Below, one piece after another: positions 52,201 to 64,000 of a DNA stretch of 64,000 bases (position 1 is its first letter; every line of letters begins with the position of its first letter). The notes under the pieces were generated by a model. That model made no database searches and was not told where the DNA came from. It saw only the letters and a list, made by a program, of their open reading frames with translations. Location of the stretch: contig CM051510.1 of NCBI GenBank assembly GCA_028015205.1, forward strand, positions 30,938,580 through 31,002,579, in the 5' to 3' direction. This DNA is from Mytilisepta virgata (Eukaryota > Mollusca > Bivalvia > Mytilida > Mytilidae). Position numbers and translations under genes: made by a program.

Positions 52201-53997
52201 AGTTATTTAAACTTTGCAAGACAAGACTTCTATTTATTTATCGTTGCATTTGTCCAATTAATAATAAAAAATAATCTACTCAACCTTGTATCGGCTTTGA
52301 TAATTTATCAGCGTTTTGTTTGGGCCTGCTATGATTCCCCGTCTCCGAATACCTGCTGTGGATATCGAGTAAATATAAATACAAACTACTTTTTATATAC
52401 TATTTACTGTTTCTAAATTATCGACGAAAAACATCTGGCTCAGTCCTAAAAAGTTTTCTAAATAAGAAAAAAGGAACCATTGTTTTTTTTAATTATTCCT
52501 TGTTAACTGGTTGATCAATATGTCCACTTCATTCCATCTATGGCCTATTTTGTCCATCTTATTTTAAAATATTTCTCGTGTAAAATGTTTTGCTGAGGTA
52601 TTTGAATTACTATCTTTCACGTTCAGGTTGTCGGTTACTAATTGCTCTATACAAACTGATTAATGCGACTTCTTTCAGTACATGTATACATGTACTCATT
52701 TATATCTATCTGTTGAGGCTACACCGTTACAGTGTTCAACACTGCAAAAAAAGTTTTCCAGTAGCAACCTTTCAAATGTGTCGTGCCTTCTTTCGAATCT
52801 TTACACTGAAATATGAAATGAGATTTAATTTAATGAGTGTTTTTTAAGATAATAACTATGATTTGTTTGTTAAAATTAATGTAATTTTGGAAAACCTATA
52901 TTGCATCTTCTTATATGCAATAAAGGCGAGCAAAAAGATATAACCATTTTGGTCATTCTGAATTCAAAATTTTGGATTAGTTTTTTGGTTTCAACATTTC
53001 AGGCCTTGAGGACAACTGACGAGTCGTAAATCAACGAAATTTGCATATTTTGTGCATCAACATTGGTATCAAAGAATTTTATCTTTGATTAGATATAGGA
53101 CAAGGCTGACAATTGAAATATTATTTGATGGAAATATTCGTGAATCTAGTTGGAGGCTTTAAAATACTATAAGTCAGAAATATCTTCTGTACAGATGCCT
53201 AGAATCCTCAGTGGTAAAATGTTATTTTACAAAAATATATACCATGAATTTAAATATTACCAATATCATCTTGCTCTTCAATATTTATATCTTCTGAAAA
53301 AAAAATGTTCGAGTTTTGATAGAGATTTTTAAGCAAGCAACTAAAATATCAAATAAAGCTAAATTTGTAGCATATATAAAGTTTAAAAGAAAAAAATTGT
53401 AAAATAAGCAAGAGAAAATGTTCTGGCTATCCTGAGCATCAGCTACTTGAAGCTTTATATCAAGTAATTTTTTTCGCTACATTTTTATGAACATTCTTCA
53501 AATGGGGAGGTTTTTAAAAGTTATCTGAATCCAAATTATCTAGATTACCTTTTAGAAAAGCCTGCCCTCTTGTTCGAGGACAGCACTCTAAAATTTTACG
53601 AACTGTATCATATTCGAGTAACAGTTACAGGGCAGAAATTATAGTGTTGATAATCGCCTTCAGGTCTTTTGGTTTAATTGGTCACAATAGTTTAGTTATA
53701 TATATTTTTTTTACTTTTTACCAAAATTCATAGCTTCCCTAGCTCTCTTACTGAGTCCCTCTTTGCCACATCTGAGATAAACAATGGAAATAAAGTTGTG
53801 TGTCACTGTTTTTGACAAAAGGATGACCCCGATTTATATTACCGTGGAGTGGGTACATATGCTTTACCATGTTTTATTAAAATCAGATACGATTTCTTAT
53901 ATGCCTTTTTTAATCTTCCGGTTTATCCATACTCTACCCAGATCTTCATATTTCTTTTGTTTCCCCTTTTGCTCTTAATAGGTATGGTATAAAAAAT
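52201..53997. other. Gene-poor stretch with repeat fragments
   Basis: A copy of the short interspersed repeat lies at 52918-53085 ('TTTCAGGCCTTGAGGACAACTGACGAGTCG'). One arm of an inverted pair lies at about 53585-53745. Otherwise AT-rich with nothing recognised. Confidence 0.4.
53585..53745 (+). repeat. Left arm of an inverted repeat pair
   Basis: Complementary to 55395-55560: 'TATCATATTCGAGTAACAGT', 'TACAGGGCAGAAATTATAGT', 'CAGGTCTTTTGGTTTAATTGG' and 'TTTTTACCAAAATTC' all match with scattered differences. The pair surrounds repeat copy 6. Confidence 0.8.
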
Positions 53998-55154
53998 ACT
54001 AGAGGCTCTCAAGAGCCTGTATCGCTCACCTGGATTTAACTTTTCACCTTGAGCAAACCTAAAAATTTAAGTGTTGCAGTCAATTTGGCTGTTTTTTTCT
54101 ATAGGATTCTATGTTAAACTAATTTCAGCTGTGGCAGTCTTCTTGGTTTAGACCGGGTCAACGGATACATTTCTAAAAGAGAACCAACTAAGGATCATTT
54201 CTGCTAAGTCTTGTTCCAACTGGCTAAGCGGTTTCAGACAAGAAGATTTTTAAATGAATTTTCCAATATTTAACAGTTCGGTGTGGCAGCCATCTTGGTT
54301 GACAATCCGGATGATCGGACATATTTCTGAAAGAGGACCTCCTAAGGACCAATGCTGCCACGTCTGGCTCCAATATGTCAAGTGGTTTCAAACAAGAAGA
54401 TTTTTCAATGAATTTTTCCATAGGGCCCTATGTTAAACTAAGTTCGGGTGTGGCAGCCATCTCGGTTGGAAGTCGGGGATCCCAGACATAATTTTGGAAG
54501 GGGGCCACCCAAGGCCCATTCCACCAAAGTTTGGTTTCAATTGGCCCAGTGGTTTGAGAAGGAAAGATCTTTAAAGGAAAGTTTACGCTGGATGCCGTCT
54601 TTAAAGGGCAAAAACTCCTATAAGGGGTCAATCAATGATTTTGGTCATGTTGATTTATTTGTAGATCTTATTTTGTTGAACATTTTTGCTGTTTACAATT
54701 TGTCTTTATCTATAATAATATTCAAGATAATAACCTAAAACTGCAAAATGTCCTTAAAATTAACAATTCAGGGACAATAACCCAACAAAGGGTTGACCGA
54801 TTCGTCTGAAAATTTCATGACAGGTAGATCTTGACCTGATGAACATTTTTACCCCATGTCAGTTTTGCTCTAATTGCTTTAGTTTCTGAGATATAAGACA
54901 AAAACTGCAGTTTACCCCTATGTTCTATTTTTAGCCACATCGGCCAAGTTAGTTGGCAGGCGGGGTCATCGGACACATTTTATAAACTAGATACCCTAAT
55001 GATGCTTGTGGCCAAGTTTGGTTCAATTTGGCCCAGTAGTTTCAGAGGAGAAGATTTTTGTAAAAGTTAACGGACGACGACGGACGACGCCGGACGACGG
55101 ACGCCAAGTGATGAGAAAAGCTCACTTGACCCTTTGGGTCAGGTGAGCTAAAAA
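53998..55154 (-). repeat. CTCACC-type interspersed repeat, copy 6
   Basis: Both family ends are present (ACTAGAGGCTCTCAAGAGCC..CTCACCTGG and GACGGACGCCAAGTGATGAG..GGTCAGGTGAGCTAAAAA). It is a shortened version of copy 5, having fewer 'AAGATGGC' modules. Confidence 0.85.
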
Positions 55155-55394
55155 TGGAAAACAGGAAAGGTCAACAATGACATACCAATATATACATATG
55201 TATAGATTGTGGTAAACATCATAAGAAAATCTAACTGGAAAATGTATTTACTTTTTGGGATACAATTTCTCCATGATACAACTGCATAGCTTTCTTGATA
55301 ACTTTTGGAAGAAACTGACCACAGTTAAATTGTAGCAAGAGGATTGCTATAGGCAGTAAATTATCTGTCGAGAGCTATGAATATTGTTTCAACT

Positions 55395-55560
55395 TCAATT
55401 CTAAGAATTTTGGTAAAAAGTAAAAAATATACTTAACTACACTATTGTAACCAATTAAACCAAAAGACCTGAGGGCGATTATAAACACTATAATTTCTGC
55501 CCTGTAACTGTTACTCAAATATGATACAGCTCGTAAAATCTTAGAAATCCTTTCTACATT
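55395..55560 (-). repeat. Right arm of an inverted repeat pair
   Basis: Inverse complement of 53585-53745 with perhaps 10% difference. Confidence 0.8.
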
Positions 55561-55831
55561 TCCCAAACCTGTTTTATTTTCTTTTTTGGCAGATACTTAT
55601 ACAACGAAATAATATAAATTATCCTCCAAACACATAAAAGCGAAAGATGAAGAATAATCCATCAATATTCGCTATACAGAAGTGTCATTTAAAGGTTTGA
55701 GTATTAATTTATGCAGGTAGTTTATTATTTTGTAATTCGTTATAAAGAATATATAGACTGAGGTATAATAATTATAATTAGCAAAACTGAAGATGATAGA
55801 AACAAATATATGCCCTGACCATAGAAATTCA

Positions 55832-56446
55832 GGAACCGGTTTCACGAAGCTATCCTAAGACCTGTCATCAAATATATCTTAGGACACATCGTCAGATCCT
55901 CTTATGACCATCTTAGGACATATCTTAGACCTCGTATTGAAGCTGTCTGAGGATTATCTTAGCTAAGACTTCCTAAATGTGTTACAAGTTAAATATTAAC
56001 ATGAATTTATGAACAAAACTAATAAAAATGTAGCATGTGTTTTCCAAATATTGCTAAATATACTGATGAATATTCCCTAATTACATAATATGAAAATGAA
56101 AATATAAAATGAAGGAAAAAAAAAAGAATAATAACTACATTTTTTCTGCAAGTGAGTTCTGTTCAATTTGTCACTGTATCCGTTATAAAAAGGTTAAAGG
56201 AAAAAATCATGCATACATGCTATAAATAACATCGAATGTTCATTGTTGTTAAATCATTTAAAATATTCCGTCAACCTGTAAAGACACAGCTATGATCCTA
56301 AGACATCATAGTCCTAACTTTATGACCAACTTTGAGAGATGTCCTAAGTTAGGACCATTTTGTGAAACCGACTTAGGACTAAGATATGTCGTAAGACAAT
56401 CCTAAGACACGTCTTTGTCCTAAGACAGGTTTGTGAAACTAGCCCC
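55832..56446. repeat. MITE-like element with 'TTTCAC..CCTAAGAC' ends
   Basis: Left end GGAACCGGTTTCACGAAG followed by several CCTAAGAC / CTTAGGAC words. The right end carries GTCCTAAGACAGGTTTGTGAAAC and TAGCCCC in inverse orientation. The middle is AT-rich. No transposase. Confidence 0.7.
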
Positions 56447-57100
56447 ATATTTCTTTCATAATTATCTAGACAATTGCATAGCAGATGTTTTCGTTTAAAA
56501 ATTAATCCAACAATTTTCCTATTTGGTCTATTTCTAAACCTAAAACTATTTATACCTGAATAATTTCCATTACTATTCATCGGTCGATAGTAATGAAAAC
56601 TATTCACTGTTAAATAGTCCCTCGGTATGAGAGGTTTATTGCCCCCTCGGTCGATGCCAACTGTTGCCCGTCGGATACGTCTCGGGGCATTGGTTAGTAT
56701 CGTGGGGACAACAAACTTACTATTTTCCTCATACCCATTAATTACGTATTTACTATATTATACAGGTTAATACAAATGCTATACGTACAGACATCTATAT
56801 TGTTTCTGGAGAGAGTTTTAAAAAAAGTCCTTTTGAGGCTCTTGGATAACTGTTCAACTACAAAAATATTATGAGTCAAAACTAATGTTTTGCTTTAAGT
56901 GATGAGGTGACACTTAAATATTTTTGGCTTTGAGTGTTCTGGCAATATATACTTCAAATTTCGGAATATTTATGAACACAAGATGTTACAATTGACTATG
57001 CTTCGTTCTTGACCTTTAAGGTAAACGAATTTAAAATTATTAATGAATTAGCATTAGATGTCTAATTGTTAATCCTTTACGATAGAAAATGGTAGATATC

Positions 57101-59728
57101 AACAAGAGGCTCTCAAGAGCCTGAATCGCTCACCTGGTAAACAATGCACTATAAACTAAATTAATATATTAATGTTTGTTGTAAACTAAACTGAGTATTA
57201 AAGGTCACGTAAAATGCTGAAAATACCTTTAAAAACCTTTAAGAACCTCTGGAAAGAAATGGGCATGAGATCTCCCTATGCTTGATTAAGATACAGTCAT
57301 GGTCAATCTGATGATTCATAATACAAAATACAAGCTTTAATTAATCTTCAAATACAAGTATAAATCTTTTGGTCTATATGTTGTCTTCGTTTTTAAAATG
57401 TTTGAAAGAAGTTATGTAAAAATTGTGGGTTAAGGCTTTTTATTGTACTTGAAAAGGAAATATTGCAGGAACAATCATGCTAAGTTTCATCAAATTCCCC
57501 CAAGTAGTTTCAGAGGAGAAGATGTTTCAAAATTTGTTAACAACGATTATGACAGACACCAAGTGATGGCAATTAAAAGCTCACATATTATGAAGTTTAA
57601 TCATTGTTATACAACATTCTCATCATCACCATTCACTAAGGATACCATGTTTACTTTAAAAACCAAATATTGTTGAAATCCGAGCAAGTGTAAAAAATGG
57701 CGGGAAAATGGCAGCCATTTTAAAAATGGCCGTCCAAAACAAACTTTCATCATCACTATTCAACTCGGGATACCATGTTTGCCTTGAAAGTAGCTTTCAT
57801 CTTCATTTTATTTCTATAATTCAGGAAAAAATAGCAAAAAACAGAATTTTGACCCCTGTGTTCTATTTTTAGTAAGGGCAGACATGTTTTTTGACCAATC
57901 GAAAATCCAAGCATTAACTTTTTGCAGAATACCCTAAGGAACAATCTTACCAAGTTTCATTTGATTTTGAATAGTAGTTTTAGAGAAGAAGATTTTTGAA
58001 ATAATAACATAAAAAAAAGCCAAAAATGTCAAAAAAGGGCAATAACTCTAACATCAGTTGACAGATTTTCACAAAAATCAGCACGCAGGTAGCTCTTATC
58101 ATGCTGAACACTTTCAACCTGCAGAATTTGGCGTAACCTAATGATTTTTGAGATATTTGCGAAAAACTGTTGTTTGACCCCTATGTTCTATTTTTAGTAA
58201 CAGTGGCCATGTTTTTCGACGGATCAAAAATCGAAGCATAAACTTTGTGCAGGATACCCTAAGGAACAATCATGCTAAGTTTTATCCAAATCCATTCAGT
58301 AGTTTCAGAGGAGAAGATTTTTGAAATAATAACATAAAAAAAAAGCCAAAAATGTCAAAAAAGGGCAATAACTCTAACATAAGTATACAGATTTTCAAGA
58401 AAATCAGCACTCAGGTAGCTCTCATCATGCTGAACACTTTCAACCTGCCAGAGTTTGCCTTAACCTAATGATTTTTTAGATACTTGCGAAAAACTGTTGT
58501 TTGACCTCTATGTTCTATTTTTAGTAACAGTGGCCATGTTTTTCGACGGATTAAAAATCGAAGCATAAACTTTGTGCAGGATATCCTAAGGAACAATCAT
58601 GCTAAGTTTTATCCAAATCCATTCAGTAGTTTCAGAGGAGAAGATTTTTGAAATAATAACATAAAAAAAAAGCCAAAAATGTCAAAAAAGGGCAATAACT
58701 CTAACATCAGTATACAGATTTTCAAGAAAATCAGCACTGAGGTAGCTCTCATCATGCTGAACACTTTCAACCTGCCAGAGTTTGCCTTAACCTAATGATT
58801 TTTTAGATACTTGCGAAAAACTGTTGTTTGACCCCTATGTTCTATTTTTAGTAACAGTGGCCATGTTTTTCGACGGATCAAAAATCGAAGCATAAACTTT
58901 GTGCAGGATATCCTAAGGAACAATCATGCTAAGTTTTATCCAAATCCATTCAGTAGTTTCAGAGGAGAAGATTTTTGAAATAATAACATAAAAAAAACCC
59001 AAAAATCTCAAAAAAGGGCAATAACTCTAACATCAGTTGACAGATTTTCACGTAAATAAGCACACAGGTAGCTCTCATCATGCTGAACACTTTCAACCTG
59101 CCAGAATTTGCCATAACCTAATGATTTTTGAGATATTTGCGAAAAACTGTTGTTTGACCCCTATGTTCTATTTTTAGTAACAGTGGCCATGTTTTTCGAT
59201 GGATCAAAAATCGAAGCATAAACTTTGTGCAGGATACCCTAAGGAACAATCATGCTAAGTTTTATCCAAATCCATTCAGTAGTTTCAGAGGAGAAGATTT
59301 TTGAAATAATAACATAAAAAAAAGCCAAAAATGTCAAAAAAAGGGTGATAACTCTGAAATGAGTGGTTGGATCTTCTTCAAAATTTCAGGGCAGGTAGAT
59401 CTTGAGGTGCTGATCACTTTTCCCCTTTGCCAGAATTTTGATATCTGTGACCGTTTCTGACTTATTTGCAAAAAACTGTGATTTACCCCTATGTTCTATT
59501 TTTAGCCATGACGGCCATGTTTTTTTACGAATCAAAAATCCAAACGATGGATTTGTAGCACCCATACCAATTAATAACTGTACCAAGTTTGGTTGCAGTT
59601 GGACTTATGGTGTTGGAGGAGTTAACGTTTGAAAAAGTTAACGGACGACGGACGGACGGACGGACGGACGACGGATGCCAAGTGATGGCAATAGCTCACA
59701 TGACCCTTCGGGTCAGGTGAGCTAAAAA
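57101..59728 (-). repeat. CTCACC-type interspersed repeat, copy 7 (longest), with 326-bp array
   Basis: Ends: AACAAGAGGCTCTCAAGAGCC..CTCACCTGG at the left, GGACGGACGACGGATGCC..GGTCAGGTGAGCTAAAAA at the right. Inside, 'TCAAAAAAGGGCAATAACTC' recurs at 58028, 58354, 58681, 59007 and 59333, a period of 326-327 bp. Each unit holds 'CCCCTATGTTCTATTTTTAG', 'GTGGCCATGTTTTTCGACGG' and 'CAGTAGTTTCAGAGGAGAAG'. The units are very similar to one another. Confidence 0.88.
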
Positions 59729-61105
59729 CCTTTAGATGAATTTTACGAAAATAATGAAAGGTGGTCCAACATCTTCACGTTCCGAAAAAGAAATAATGAA
59801 CGTGTGTTTTATGAAACTATGAGGGACAAGAAATTTCATATTGTTCATATTTTTGTCATAACACACATTTTTTCTAGACTGTCTAGATAGGAGAAATCAC
59901 AATTTCTGTATTCAGTTAATTTTTTCCAATTTCCTCTACTATGAGCTTATTCTGTAAAATATTTTTAGGCTAACATTTTTATATATCTTTTAATATATCT
60001 TTTTTGTATTTGATATTCTAAAAATGTTTTAAATTGTTAAATATGTCATGGTTATTTATGCATAAAAAATTACATGATGATATACTCAGTGATTCTTTAA
60101 TGTTTCATTTCCTTATTAACGTAGCACTATCGCAACCTTGTCGAATTACTGTTTAGTAGAGTTCAACGTAAAGAAAACCTTTGTAATAACTCCATATGTT
60201 GAGACTGACATACTTTTTCTCAAACGTGTTAGTAATCTATCAGAAACCAGCAGATGCAAACACTGTATCTGAAAGGCGCTGATAGAGAATAAATCCAAGG
60301 ATTTGTGGTATATATCTTGTTAATGTCAAACACTTTAAAATTCACTGAAATACATGGCACACAAAAACCCAAAGAATCCACAGTGTCTACAATTTTAATA
60401 ACAGAAATAGAAAAAAAATATCTAATCAAATTCTTTTTGTCCCTATGTAATGAATCCGCATAAATCATTTTTATGAAACCTCCTTCATACTGACTAGAAA
60501 AGGTTTACAAGGAGAGGAAAGCAACTGACACCATATAAAATGCTTGTTTGTCAGAAAATCCCTTCACTAGTCTTAACAAATATCAGCAAAATATCTGACA
60601 TAATAATAATATTATCATCTTTGTCGTTTTTATCCTTTTAATCATACATAAATAAAACAGATTAGATTTTCAGTTGTTAATCTTTTACGATAGTATTTGG
60701 TAAATTAAAACCTTTAAATTAAATCTGCGAATACATTGAAAGGTTTCCCAACAATTTATATTCACTATGTCAGAAAAATAAATTTTAATATTAGCTCTAT
60801 GAAATTACGACGGACAAGAATGTCCATATTGTTTGTATGTTTTGTAAAATGTTGTGAGGCTAACACCTTATAGATCACTGCAAATAATATTTGATTTTCT
60901 TTTATTCTTTAAGGTGCAAATATTTTGTACTGTTGTTATTTTCTGTAATCATGTTTTGTTCACTAGTTTATTGCACATATTTTAAATTATTATTTATACA
61001 TGTATTGTAACATCAAGTTTCTGCATTATTAAACTCTTTATTATCTATTGTATTTATACATGTAAGTATTTGAGTACTGCTCATCACTAACCTTACCATA
61101 CTTAC
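59729..61105. other. Gene-poor stretch, partly duplicated
   Basis: 60139-60720 and 61497-61880 share ordered blocks ('GAATTACTGTT.AGT', 'GACTGACATACTTTTTCTCAAACG', 'CAGCAGATGCAAA', 'GATGTCAAACA..TT'). This region and the next therefore arose by an old tandem duplication of about 1.36 kb. Confidence 0.6.
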
Positions 61106-61150
61106 CAAGTTCGCCATATGTCTCAGGAGACTGACTTTGGTGTTCTATTT
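61106..61150 (-). CDS. Putative 45-bp exon (cytoplasmic-tail-like)
   Basis: Acceptor CCTTTTTAACACAG before 61150 and donor G|GTAAGTATG after 61106. One frame is open and gives EIEHQSQSPETYGEL. The phase (two bases in, one base out) is the same as for the exons at 61918-61989 and 62809-62919, on the same strand. Likely part of one membrane-protein gene whose other exons lie outside or are unseen. Confidence 0.4.
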
Positions 61151-61430
61151 CTGTGTTAAAAAGGTTAGATATATCATTATAATTCATGTATAGATTTTTT
61201 TAACGTGACTGCAAAACCCATTTGCATTATAAATGTAACACTATAACAGCCTTTATCCTGCATCCCGAAAATTGGATTTGAATTTTTTAATATTTTATTA
61301 GTAGATAGAAAAGTTTTAACTACTTCTACTTCTTCAATTTATTCCAAAATAAATAAATACTTGAATTGTAAGATAATGGAAAAAGTCCTTAAAATTAATA
61401 CCCAAAAGCATGGCTAATACGTGAGAACAT

Positions 61431-61458
61431 TATATATATATATATATATATATATATA
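61431..61458. repeat. (TA)n microsatellite
   Basis: 28 bases of pure TA dinucleotide. Confidence 0.95.
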
Positions 61459-61917
61459 ACCAATACATATATTGATGCTCATGGTTTTAATATTTTGTTG
61501 AATTACTGTTCAGTTGTGTTAAAAGCCGAAAACTTTTGCAATAACCCAAAATGGTGAGACAGCCTTTGTGACTGACATACTTTTTCTCAAACGCGTTAGT
61601 AATTTTCATGCTTTCAAATATTAGAAAGCAGCAGATGCAAATGCTGCATCAAAGGGATGATGACAGAGAAATATAAGAATTTGTGGTTTATATGTTGTTG
61701 ATGTCAAACATTTGCAATGCATTGCAATACACCCAAGAACATACAGCCTCAGCATTGTATATACCAGAAATCGAAAATAAAAAGATTAAGCAAAAAAAGT
61801 TCTGAAATTTTTATAATATCATCTGCTTTGTCAGTTATTTTTTCTGTTTAAAATACCATTTTTTTAATCATAAATAAAAAAAGTTTCTCTTCATTTAGAA
61901 ATTATACCATAACTAAC

Positions 61918-61989
61918 CTTTTAACCAAAAATAAAACAAGCAGCTTACTATACCAAATAATAATCCCATACATAAAAATGCTTGATGTC
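61918..61989 (-). CDS. Putative 72-bp exon encoding a transmembrane helix
   Basis: Acceptor TTATATTTTCAG before 61989, donor G|GTTAGT after 61918. The frame HQAFLCMGLLFGIVSCLFYF then WLK is a single membrane helix followed by a basic stop-transfer residue. The phase fits the preceding exon at 62809 (ending TGT TAT G) and the following one at 61150. Confidence 0.5.
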
Positions 61990-62439
61990 CTGAAAATATA
62001 AATCAATTATTCTTTACGCTTATAACTTCTCATGACTTCAGAATAAGTCAAATTATCCAGAACATCATTTATAGCATTAAGGTTTTTTTCCCAGAATAAT
62101 ATCAAATAGTTGCTAATATCTTCAAAACTTGATAAAGCGGTCTAAAGTAAAATAATTAACTTAACGTGAATCTGGAAATTAAAACGTAACATTCGCATTA
62201 TCTAATGTTGTAGTTGTATCAATCTGAAGCATGTTTATTACTTTAATCTATTTTCGTGAAAAATCTAATGTGATTTTATCTCATTCACCCGTACTCATAT
62301 TCTTCATTTCAACCGAAGTATCATTAATAATATTTGTAAATTAATATTAATGGAAATGATCATTTTTTAAAACAAGGACTATCTCCGTTGGATCGTTTCT
62401 AGTTTCCACTTTTCAAAACCTTTTAAAAAATTATTTCTT

Positions 62440-62560
62440 CCGGAGCACCTGAGTCTACCCCCGGTTTTTTGGTGGGGTACATGTTGTTCATATGTTTATA
62501 GTTTATGTATTGTTTTGGTCTTGTCTTCGTTGTTCTCCGGAGTTTGTCAGTTGTTACGAT
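62440..62560 (-). repeat. 'CTCAGGTGC' interspersed repeat, reversed fragment
   Basis: CGGAGCACCTGAGTCTACCC..GGTTTTTTGGTGGGG..ATGTTGTTCAT is the inverse of the core of the repeat at 18885-19290. It lies in the intron inferred between the two putative exons. Confidence 0.55.
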
Positions 62561-62808
62561 TTTCTCTCCTTCGAATATCCCTTTGGTATTTCTTGACTTT
62601 ACTTCTTCACCCACAGAACATTTAGCATGATTGCTCCTTAGGTATGTTTGTCCTTCTTTTTAGCACATCTTGTATTCTCCTGTATCTAAAAATTCATCAT
62701 CAAACTTAGATCTTAATATATAATTTAAAACGGTTACGTTTCTCTAGGTAATATAACTTCATATTAACTTTTTATTCATATTATACAAAAAAAAAATCAT
62801 TTACTTAC

Positions 62809-62919
62809 CATAACATGTATCTTTCTCAGCATTTCCAACGAGGATAGGAATAACAATCAAGAACAGGAACAAAACCAGCAACAAAACATTTTTACACACT
62901 GTCTTATGTACACGGAATG
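62809..62919 (-). CDS. Putative 111-bp exon with hydrophobic segment
   Basis: Strong splice signals: acceptor TTTTCTTGCAG, donor G|GTAAGTAAA. The open frame gives FRVHKTVCKNV, the hydrophobic LLLVLFLFLIVIPILVG, then NAEKDTCYG. The hydrophobic stretch could be a signal anchor or cleaved leader. No start codon lies in frame here, so an earlier exon is expected upstream (above 62919). I cannot name the protein. Confidence 0.45.
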
Positions 62920-63391
62920 CTGCAAGAAAAGTGTTTTGTATTTTCTTTGTTGTCTTTTTATTAATCACGACAAACATTCAGGGGGTATATTAATCTATGT
63001 CTGTCCATCCGCATGTTTCTTGGGGTGATGTCAGGTTAACACGTTTTTAAGCTATAATTACTTTTCAAGGTGATTATACACATATTTAAGATCTGCATGG
63101 TCCGTGTATCAAACGGCCAAACATTTTTTAATTTGTAAAGAAAATTTGAAAAATAGGACACATTATTTCATTATTAATGAAAAATTAAAATATGTATATA
63201 ATTTTTCATTTTTCATTGGAATATTTTTAAAAATATAATTTGAAATTTTCTTTCTATTTTCATTTTTTCAATTTTTATCTGAAAATTGAAAAATGAAATT
63301 TACAAGTTGCTTTTTCATTTTTCAATTTTAATTTGAAAATTGAAAAAAAAAAATGAATTCAAATTCATTCTGTTATATTCAAATGAAAAAT

Positions 63392-64000
63392 GAACAAGAG
63401 GCTGTCGAATGACAGCAAACCGGATTTTCCTGCATGGAAATGATGTTTGCAAATATGGATTCCCAAACAGGATGAAGTAAAGAAATATAAATGAATTTTT
63501 GTAGGGTTTTGTAGGGTTCAGAAATGGAAAGGCAAAAATCAATCTTGACCTCCTATTTATAGTAAGTGACAAATATTCTATTTTTGAGAGTATATAAGTA
63601 CACACACATTTGTTAAGCAGGGGTTGGTAGGCAGAAATCATGAAGTCAATAATGAAAGAAATACGCCAATGAGATTATAACCTTATTTTATAAACGACGA
63701 CTTGAACTGCCTTTTTTCAATTTTTTAGAACCATAACTTCTGAACGGTGAAAGTGAAAATCGTCAATATCGGAACGGTGAAAGTGGAAATCGTTAATATC
63801 GAACTTGACCTCCATTTTGTCATCAGTAACAACATATTAAAATTTAAAAAGCTTTGGTTGAACAGTTCATAAGTTATCACACGGACACCACTGGAAAAGC
63901 CATTTTTCAATCTTTCAAGAACCATAACTCTTGAACGGTGAAAGTGAAAATCGTCAATATCGAACTTGACCTCCATTTTGTCATCAGTAACAACATATTA
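63392..64000 (-). repeat. Interspersed repeat running off the window
   Basis: Starts GAACAAGAGGCTGTCGAATG. 'CATAACT.(T/C)TGAACGGTGAAAGTG' and 'ATATCGAACTTGACCTCCATTTTG' each occur at least twice in the last 280 bp, about 180 bp apart. The right boundary is outside the window. Confidence 0.65.

Noticed and set aside
1..64000. tRNA, rRNA or other structured RNA genes
   Set aside because: I looked for cloverleaf-type and rRNA-like segments and saw none that I could support by eye; a covariance-model scan would be decisive.

Overview
This window looks like bivalve mollusc nuclear DNA, most likely a mussel-like species. The reasons are AT-rich intron-bearing sequence, a tandem family of secreted C1q-domain genes, and several repeat families of the kind common in bivalve genomes. 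Species assignment is inference; nothing in the sequence names it.

Host genes. Three C1q-domain genes lie head to tail on the minus strand. Each has exon 1 (signal peptide plus coiled coil) and exon 2 (globular C1q domain), joined at the same splice phase: gene A (13182-12723 and 3577-3147), gene B (19790-19319 and 18297-17858), and gene C (44340-43950 plus 24983-24926, and 23207-22768). A decayed extra copy of exon 1 sits at 13795-13935. Three small phase-compatible exons on the minus strand at 62919-61106 suggest part of a separate membrane-protein gene.

The main object is an integrated Polinton/adintovirus-like element, 24984-43949 (18,966 bp), inserted inside the coding part of exon 1 of gene C and flanked by a perfect 6-bp target duplication (ATCCGT, 24978-24983 and 43950-43955). 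The element is a giant palindrome: two about 9.2-kb arms, both derived from the same end of a parent element, facing each other around a scrambled centre (34232-34761). Each arm carries, from the tip inward: a CARD-domain protein, a TATA-binding-protein homologue, a small unknown protein, a DDE integrase with chromodomain, a small basic protein, a capsid-associated candidate, a basic unknown protein, a double-jelly-roll-type major capsid candidate, an adenain-like protease, a small membrane protein, an FtsK/HerA-type packaging ATPase, two more small basic proteins, an AT-rich array of 258-bp repeats, and the C-terminal part of a convergent family-B DNA polymerase. The N-terminal part of the polymerase and everything beyond it are missing in both arms.

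The most interesting signals are in this element. It encodes its own TBP, and nine copies of a TATA-like motif (YATAAGAR) sit mostly 32-48 bp before its gene starts, several built over the stop codon of the preceding gene. The CARD and TBP genes lack this motif; they lie behind a terminal region with CArG-, AP-1-, E-box- and CCAAT-like sites. Together this suggests an early (host-factor) to late (viral TBP) transcription cascade, and a CARD protein suggests contact with host inflammatory or death signalling. The palindrome with intact termini and target duplication looks like integration of a defective 'snap-back' genome of a protein-primed replicator.

The rest is gene-poor and repeat-rich: seven copies of a 0.3-2.6-kb repeat with CTCACCTG/CAGGTGAGC-like ends, a tandem repeat full of TGACCT/AGGTCA half-sites, MITE-like hairpins, segmental tandem duplications, and a decayed Penelope-like reverse transcriptase fragment.
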